Origin: Chloroflexota bacterium
Lineage (GTDB): Bacteria > Chloroflexota > Dehalococcoidia > UBA2979
Assembly: GCA_027592975.1 (NCBI GenBank)
Contig: JAQCJS010000028.1
Location: 1-8,974, forward strand
Direction of reading: 5' to 3'
Length of the DNA: 8,974 nt
The translations under genes were made by a program, and so were the position numbers. Shown here piece by piece: positions 6,177-8,974 of the stretch (within the stretch, counting starts at the first letter, position 1; every line of letters begins with the position of its first letter). The notes beneath the pieces are model-generated. The model was not told the origin of the DNA. It ran no database searches and saw only the letters and a program-made list of their open reading frames with translations.

Positions 6177-7124
6177 CTAGCGGTAGCTGATTCGCGGGTC
6201 GAGCCAGACGTAGACCATGTCCGTCACCAGGTTCACCAACAGAATGAACGTGCCGAACGCCATGACGAGGCCCTGCACCAGTGGGTAGTCCCGCCGGCTG
6301 ATCGCTTCGATCACCAGGCGGCCCATCCCAGGCAAGTTGAAGATGCTCTCAATGATCACGGTGCCGCCCACAATGGTGCCCGCCTGAATGCCGAAGAGCG
6401 TGACCACGGGGATCATGGCGTTCTTCAGCATGTGCCGTCGCACCACGGACATCGTGTCCAGGCCCTTTGCGCGGGCTGTCCGGATGTAGTCCTCGCGCAG
6501 CACTTCCAGCATGGACGACCGCAGCATTCGCACGAGCGATGCGGATAGGCTCGTGCCGAGGATGACAGCGGGAATCATGAACTGCTGGATGTTCACCCAC
6601 GGCGAGCTCCAGAACGGCTCATACCCCACCGGCGGGATCCAGTTGAGGTACGCGGAGCCAAAGACGATCGCCATGGTGCCCAGCCAGAAGTTCGGCAAGG
6701 CAAGGCTGATGATGCTCAGGAACCGGAGCGACTGATCCGTCCACGTGTCCTGCTTCAACGCGGAGATGATCCCCACGGGAAGCGCGATCACCACCGCCAG
6801 TGCCAGGGACAGGATGCCCAACTCCGCGGATACGGGCATCCGCGAGGCGAGCGCAGAGACCACCGACTCCCGCGTGAAGAGGGACTCGCCTATGTCGCCT
6901 CTCAGCGCGGAGCCCACCCACCGCAGGTACTGGATCGCCATCGGGTCGCTGAGACCCAGTTCCGCTCGGATCTGATCCACGTATTCCTGGTTCGAGTTGT
7001 CCGCCCCCGCCAGGAACACGGCCGCGTCCCCCGGCACGACCCGCAGGAGGATGAATACCAGTATGCTCAGCCCAACCAGGCTGACGGCGAGAAGTCCTAG
7101 GCGGCTGAGCAGGTATCGGTACAT
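6177..7124 (-). CDS. ABC transporter permease, DppB/OppB family
   Basis: This 315-residue inner-membrane subunit is the partner of permease C. TM1 covers about residues 9-27 and is followed by the conserved Leu-Arg-Val-Val-Pro-Gly-Asp (27-33). The periplasmic segment includes Glu-Leu-Gly-Leu (55-58) and Arg-Gly-Asp-Ile-Gly-Glu-Ser-Leu-Phe (75-83), all typical of DppB/OppB. About five further membrane segments are visible. The EAA loop (213-239, Tyr-Ile-Arg-Thr-Ala-Arg-Ala-Lys-Gly-Leu through Asn-Ala-Met-Ile-Pro) is almost canonical. The C-terminus ends in the usual Leu-Asp-Pro-Arg-Ile motif. The start ATG is 9 nt after the PHP gene stop, and an AGGACGG ribosome-binding site partly overlaps that stop codon, which suggests translational coupling with the PHP gene. 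Confidence 0.95.
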   Translation of the reverse strand: MYRYLLSRLGLLAVSLVGLSILVFILLRVVPGDAAVFLAGADNSNQEYVDQIRAELGLSDPMAIQYLRWVGSALRGDIGESLFTRESVVSALASRMPVSAELGILSLALAVVIALPVGIISALKQDTWTDQSLRFLSIISLALPNFWLGTMAIVFGSAYLNWIPPVGYEPFWSSPWVNIQQFMIPAVILGTSLSASLVRMLRSSMLEVLREDYIRTARAKGLDTMSVVRRHMLKNAMIPVVTLFGIQAGTIVGGTVIIESIFNLPGMGRLVIEAISRRDYPLVQGLVMAFGTFILLVNLVTDMVYVWLDPRISYR

Positions 7125-7133
7125 GGTTCCGTC

Positions 7134-7823
7134 CTATTCGTGCCCGTTGAGCGGTTGCAGTGGCTTCCGCTCGCCGGACATCACGTCCCTGAGGGTCAGT
7201 CCGGAAATGAAGTCGACCAGTTCCTTGTCGTCAGCCGGGATTTCCGGGACGGGAAGGACAATGCGGCCGATCTCGTGGACGTGGTGAGCGTCGCTGCCAA
7301 TGGTGACTGGAAGTCCGCACACCTCGGCGACCGCAGCCGCCATGGCGTTCTCACGGTCGTTACAACCCCCGTTTTCAATCTCTACGGCGTCCACCAGCGA
7401 AAAGATTTCACTGGCGGCCAGTTCTTCCGGAGTTGCGCCCTGGGGGAACGCCGGGCGACTGCCAGAATGCACCGCGTCGAAGTGGAAGCGGAACGGGTGG
7501 GCGAGGACCGTGAAGATCCCCTCCGCGCGCGCCTTGTTCAGCAGCGCGCGGCTGTCACTGGCCGGAGAGTAGCCCGGAGGAGCCCCGATCAGCAGGATGT
7601 GGCCAATGTCGGTCGTCGCCTCCATCGCCCGGTAGACACGGATGCCCCACCGGTCGAGGAACGCCTCCCGCTCCCAGTCTGACCACACCCGGAAGTGCTC
7701 AGCCACGACGATCCCCTCGACGCCCGCCGCTTGCGCGCGTTCGCCGAGGGCATCGACCGTGATGCTTGAGTCGGCAGAGCCGGCTCGCGTATGCACATGC
7801 ATCTCCAGCCAGCGTGACGCCAC
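7134..7823 (-). CDS. PHP-domain metallohydrolase (CehA/McbA-like or phosphoesterase)
   Basis: This cytoplasmic protein of about 229 residues has the PHP metal-dependent hydrolase fold. Motifs counted from the GTG start at 7823 are His9-Val-His11 near the N-terminus, Glu42-His43, Glu68, Ala-His109-Pro-Phe, Glu148-Ile-Glu-Asn and Ser177-Asp178-Ala-His180-His181. These cover the expected metal ligands. The open frame continues upstream through the crotonase gene, but that part is its antisense-free shadow in another frame. The GTG is 2 nt past the crotonase stop, which favours re-initiation; a clear ribosome-binding site is missing. An ATG at 7802 would begin directly at the first metal-binding His and is less likely. 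No signal peptide is seen. PHP proteins hydrolyse phosphoesters or related bonds; the substrate here is unknown. Sitting 9 nt before permease B, it may process what the transporter imports. Confidence 0.85.
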   Translation of the reverse strand: MASRWLEMHVHTRAGSADSSITVDALGERAQAAGVEGIVVAEHFRVWSDWEREAFLDRWGIRVYRAMEATTDIGHILLIGAPPGYSPASDSRALLNKARAEGIFTVLAHPFRFHFDAVHSGSRPAFPQGATPEELAASEIFSLVDAVEIENGGCNDRENAMAAAVAEVCGLPVTIGSDAHHVHEIGRIVLPVPEIPADDKELVDFISGLTLRDVMSGERKPLQPLNGHE

Positions 7824-7825
7824 GC

Positions 7826-8641
7826 CTAGCGGCCGCGGAAGACTGGCTGCCGCTTCTCCGCGAACGCGCGAGGGCCTTCCTTGGCGTCGTCGGTGTTGTG
7901 CAGCACGGTGCTGATCGCGCCCTCCAGGCGCAGGCCCTCCGACAGCGGCAGGCCGTTGTGCGCGCGGGTGGCAAGCTCCTTGATCGCGCGAACCGCCAGC
8001 GGCGGCATCGCGCGGAGGTCCTCGGCGTACTGCTGCGCGCGAGCCATCACCTGGTCGTGCGGGACGACCTCGTTGATCAGGCCGTGCTGCGCGGCGCGCT
8101 CCGCGGTGAGGCGCTTGCCGGCGAGCAGGACTTCCATCGCCACCGGGTAGGGGAGCTGACGCGCGGTGCGCTGCGTGCCGCCGTTGCCGGGCAGGATGCC
8201 GCGCTTGACCTCGGACAGGTCGTACGAGGAGTACTCGGAGCCGATGCGGATGTCCGTGCCCATGAGCAGGGTCATGCCGCCGGCCAGGCAGAGGCCGTTG
8301 ACCGCGGCGACCACGGGCTTCCACACCTCGAGGCCGCGGTTGAGGAGGAGGCCCTCCTGCGTCTGCCAGAACTTGTAGTTGTCGGCACCGGGGTCGTCGC
8401 GGACGGCGTGGCGGACGGCGTTCTTCAGGTCCGCGCCGGCGCAGAAGACCTGCTTCTCCGCGGGGCGGTCGGGCTGCGGGGCGCCGGTGATGATGGCGAC
8501 CCAGATGTCCGGGTTGTCGCGCACCTCGACCCAGTACTCGGACAGGAGCCGGTACATCTCCGGGTTCATCGCGTTCAGCGATTCCGGGTTGTTGAGCGTG
8601 AGCGTCGCGATCTTGTCGTTGACGCTGAAATCGACGGTCAT
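7826..8641 (-). CDS. Enoyl-CoA hydratase/isomerase (crotonase) family protein
   Basis: This 271-residue cytoplasmic crotonase-fold protein acts on an acyl-CoA thioester. The oxyanion-hole segments are Phe66-Cys-Ala-Gly-Ala-Asp-Leu72 and Ala-Val-Asn-Gly-Leu-Cys-Leu-Ala-Gly-Gly (113-122). Of the two catalytic glutamates of rat-type hydratase, the first position is Thr124. The second is kept as Glu144, just before Gly-Ile-Leu-Pro-Gly-Asn-Gly-Gly-Thr-Gln-Arg (148-158). Simple hydratase chemistry is therefore uncertain; isomerase, hydrolase or lyase activity is possible. A Pro/Asp/Arg-rich insert of about eight residues (54-63) precedes the first oxyanion segment. The start has GGAGG 6 nt upstream. 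It lies 57 nt after an acyl-CoA dehydrogenase gene, consistent with an acyl-CoA degradation unit, and 2 nt before the PHP gene. Confidence 0.92.
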   Translation of the reverse strand: MTVDFSVNDKIATLTLNNPESLNAMNPEMYRLLSEYWVEVRDNPDIWVAIITGAPQPDRPAEKQVFCAGADLKNAVRHAVRDDPGADNYKFWQTQEGLLLNRGLEVWKPVVAAVNGLCLAGGMTLLMGTDIRIGSEYSSYDLSEVKRGILPGNGGTQRTARQLPYPVAMEVLLAGKRLTAERAAQHGLINEVVPHDQVMARAQQYAEDLRAMPPLAVRAIKELATRAHNGLPLSEGLRLEGAISTVLHNTDDAKEGPRAFAEKRQPVFRGR

Positions 8642-8653
8642 GAATCCCCTCCA
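8642..8653 (-). promoter_or_regulatory. Ribosome-binding site of the crotonase gene
   Basis: On the minus strand GGAGG is followed by GGATTC and then the ATG, giving 6-nt spacing. This is the strongest ribosome-binding site on the minus strand and fixes the crotonase start. Confidence 0.7.
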
Positions 8654-8662
8654 ATATGGCGA

Positions 8663-8680
8663 GGCGCCCCGCAGGGCGCC
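8663..8680 (-). terminator. Short GC hairpin between acyl-CoA dehydrogenase and crotonase
   Basis: GGCGCCC and GGGCGCC (8663-8669 with 8674-8680) form a 7-bp all-GC stem with a 4-nt loop, 18 nt past the dehydrogenase stop and 21 nt before the crotonase start. No U-tract follows. It could terminate, attenuate or stabilise; read-through into the crotonase gene is likely because there is no room for a separate promoter downstream. Confidence 0.5.
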
Positions 8681-8698
8681 CCACTTGCCGGATCGAGC

Positions 8699-8974
8699 CT
8701 AGCTGCCCGAGCGGACGTTCAGCAGGTCGCGGGCCATGACGACGCGCTGGATCTCCGAGGTGCCCTCGCCGATGCGGCGGATGCGAACCTCACGGTACCA
8801 GCGCTCGAACGGCATGTCCTTGGCCATGCCCAGACCGCCGTGGATCTGCATGCAGCGGTCGATCACGCGGCCGGCCGCCTCCGTGCAGAGGAGCTTCGCC
8901 ATGGACGACTCGAAGCGGAACGACTCTCCACGCTGCGCCTTGGCGGCCGCGTCCAGCGCGATCCAGCGGCTGGG
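8699..8974 (-). CDS. Acyl-CoA dehydrogenase, C-terminal part (cut by window edge)
   Basis: The last 91 residues of an acyl-CoA dehydrogenase run in from the right edge of the window, where the frame is still open. The visible part is the C-terminal four-helix FAD domain: Met-Ala-Lys-Leu near residue 26, Gln-Ile-His-Gly-Gly-Leu-Gly-Met, then Tyr-Arg-Glu-Val-Arg-Ile and Gly-Glu-Gly-Thr-Ser-Glu-Ile-Gln. The Glu of that Glu-Gly-Thr motif is the catalytic base position in many family members; the Tyr that often precedes it is Gly here. The family oxidises acyl-CoA to 2-enoyl-CoA with FAD and passes electrons to an electron-transfer flavoprotein. The product would suit a crotonase, encoded next. 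Chain-length specificity cannot be judged from this fragment. Confidence 0.93.
   Translation of the reverse strand, partial: PSRWIALDAAAKAQRGESFRFESSMAKLLCTEAAGRVIDRCMQIHGGLGMAKDMPFERWYREVRIRRIGEGTSEIQRVVMARDLLNVRSGS

Noticed and set aside
7824..8684. N-terminal extension of the PHP protein to a 516-residue fusion
   Set aside because: The extension is read out of frame through the whole crotonase gene and is Arg/Pro/Ala-rich. The PHP domain itself begins near the GTG at 7823.

Overview
The window comes from a high-GC bacterium. Short ribosome-binding sites precede several starts, no introns are visible, and spot counts give about 68-75% GC in most genes. A Tat-type twin-arginine lipoprotein signal with a Gly/Ser/Thr/Pro/Ala-rich linker, an RskA-type anti-sigma factor and many CoA/SDR/MFS genes next to a dipeptide-type ABC transporter would fit a Chloroflexota (Dehalococcoidia/SAR202-like) or similar environmental lineage. 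That placement is inference from gene style; no rRNA or marker gene is present.

Layout: a plus-strand RskA-type anti-sigma factor (23-793) probably follows an ECF sigma gene lying mostly outside the window. It converges tail to tail, with a 4-nt gap, on a long minus-strand series. Read in transcription order (right to left) that series is: acyl-CoA dehydrogenase C-terminus (8974-8699, cut by the window edge), crotonase/enoyl-CoA hydratase (8641-7826), PHP-domain metallohydrolase (7823-7134), dipeptide-type ABC permeases B (7124-6177) and C (6113-5193), family 5 Tat-lipoprotein substrate-binding protein (5000-3279), HSDL2-like SDR (2975-2148) and a 12-TM MFS transporter (2081-798).

The minus-strand genes fall into transcription segments bounded by strong GC-rich hairpins without U-tracts. 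One lies 37 nt after permease C, one 38 nt after the substrate-binding protein, and a shorter one between the dehydrogenase and the crotonase. All three carry GGCGCC in their arms. The crotonase, PHP hydrolase and permease B are packed with gaps of 2 and 9 nt, so the PHP protein is probably made together with the transporter.

Functionally, the dehydrogenase, crotonase and SDR suggest breakdown of acyl-CoA-like compounds. The PHP, permease and substrate-binding genes form an import-and-hydrolyse module. That module is visibly lower in GC (about 52-67% in spot counts) than the genes on both sides, and no ABC ATPase gene is present. Nothing here is clearly a new defence or mobile system. The most interesting points are the PHP-transporter coupling inside a compositional island, a crotonase lacking one of its two usual catalytic glutamates, and the shared hairpin family.
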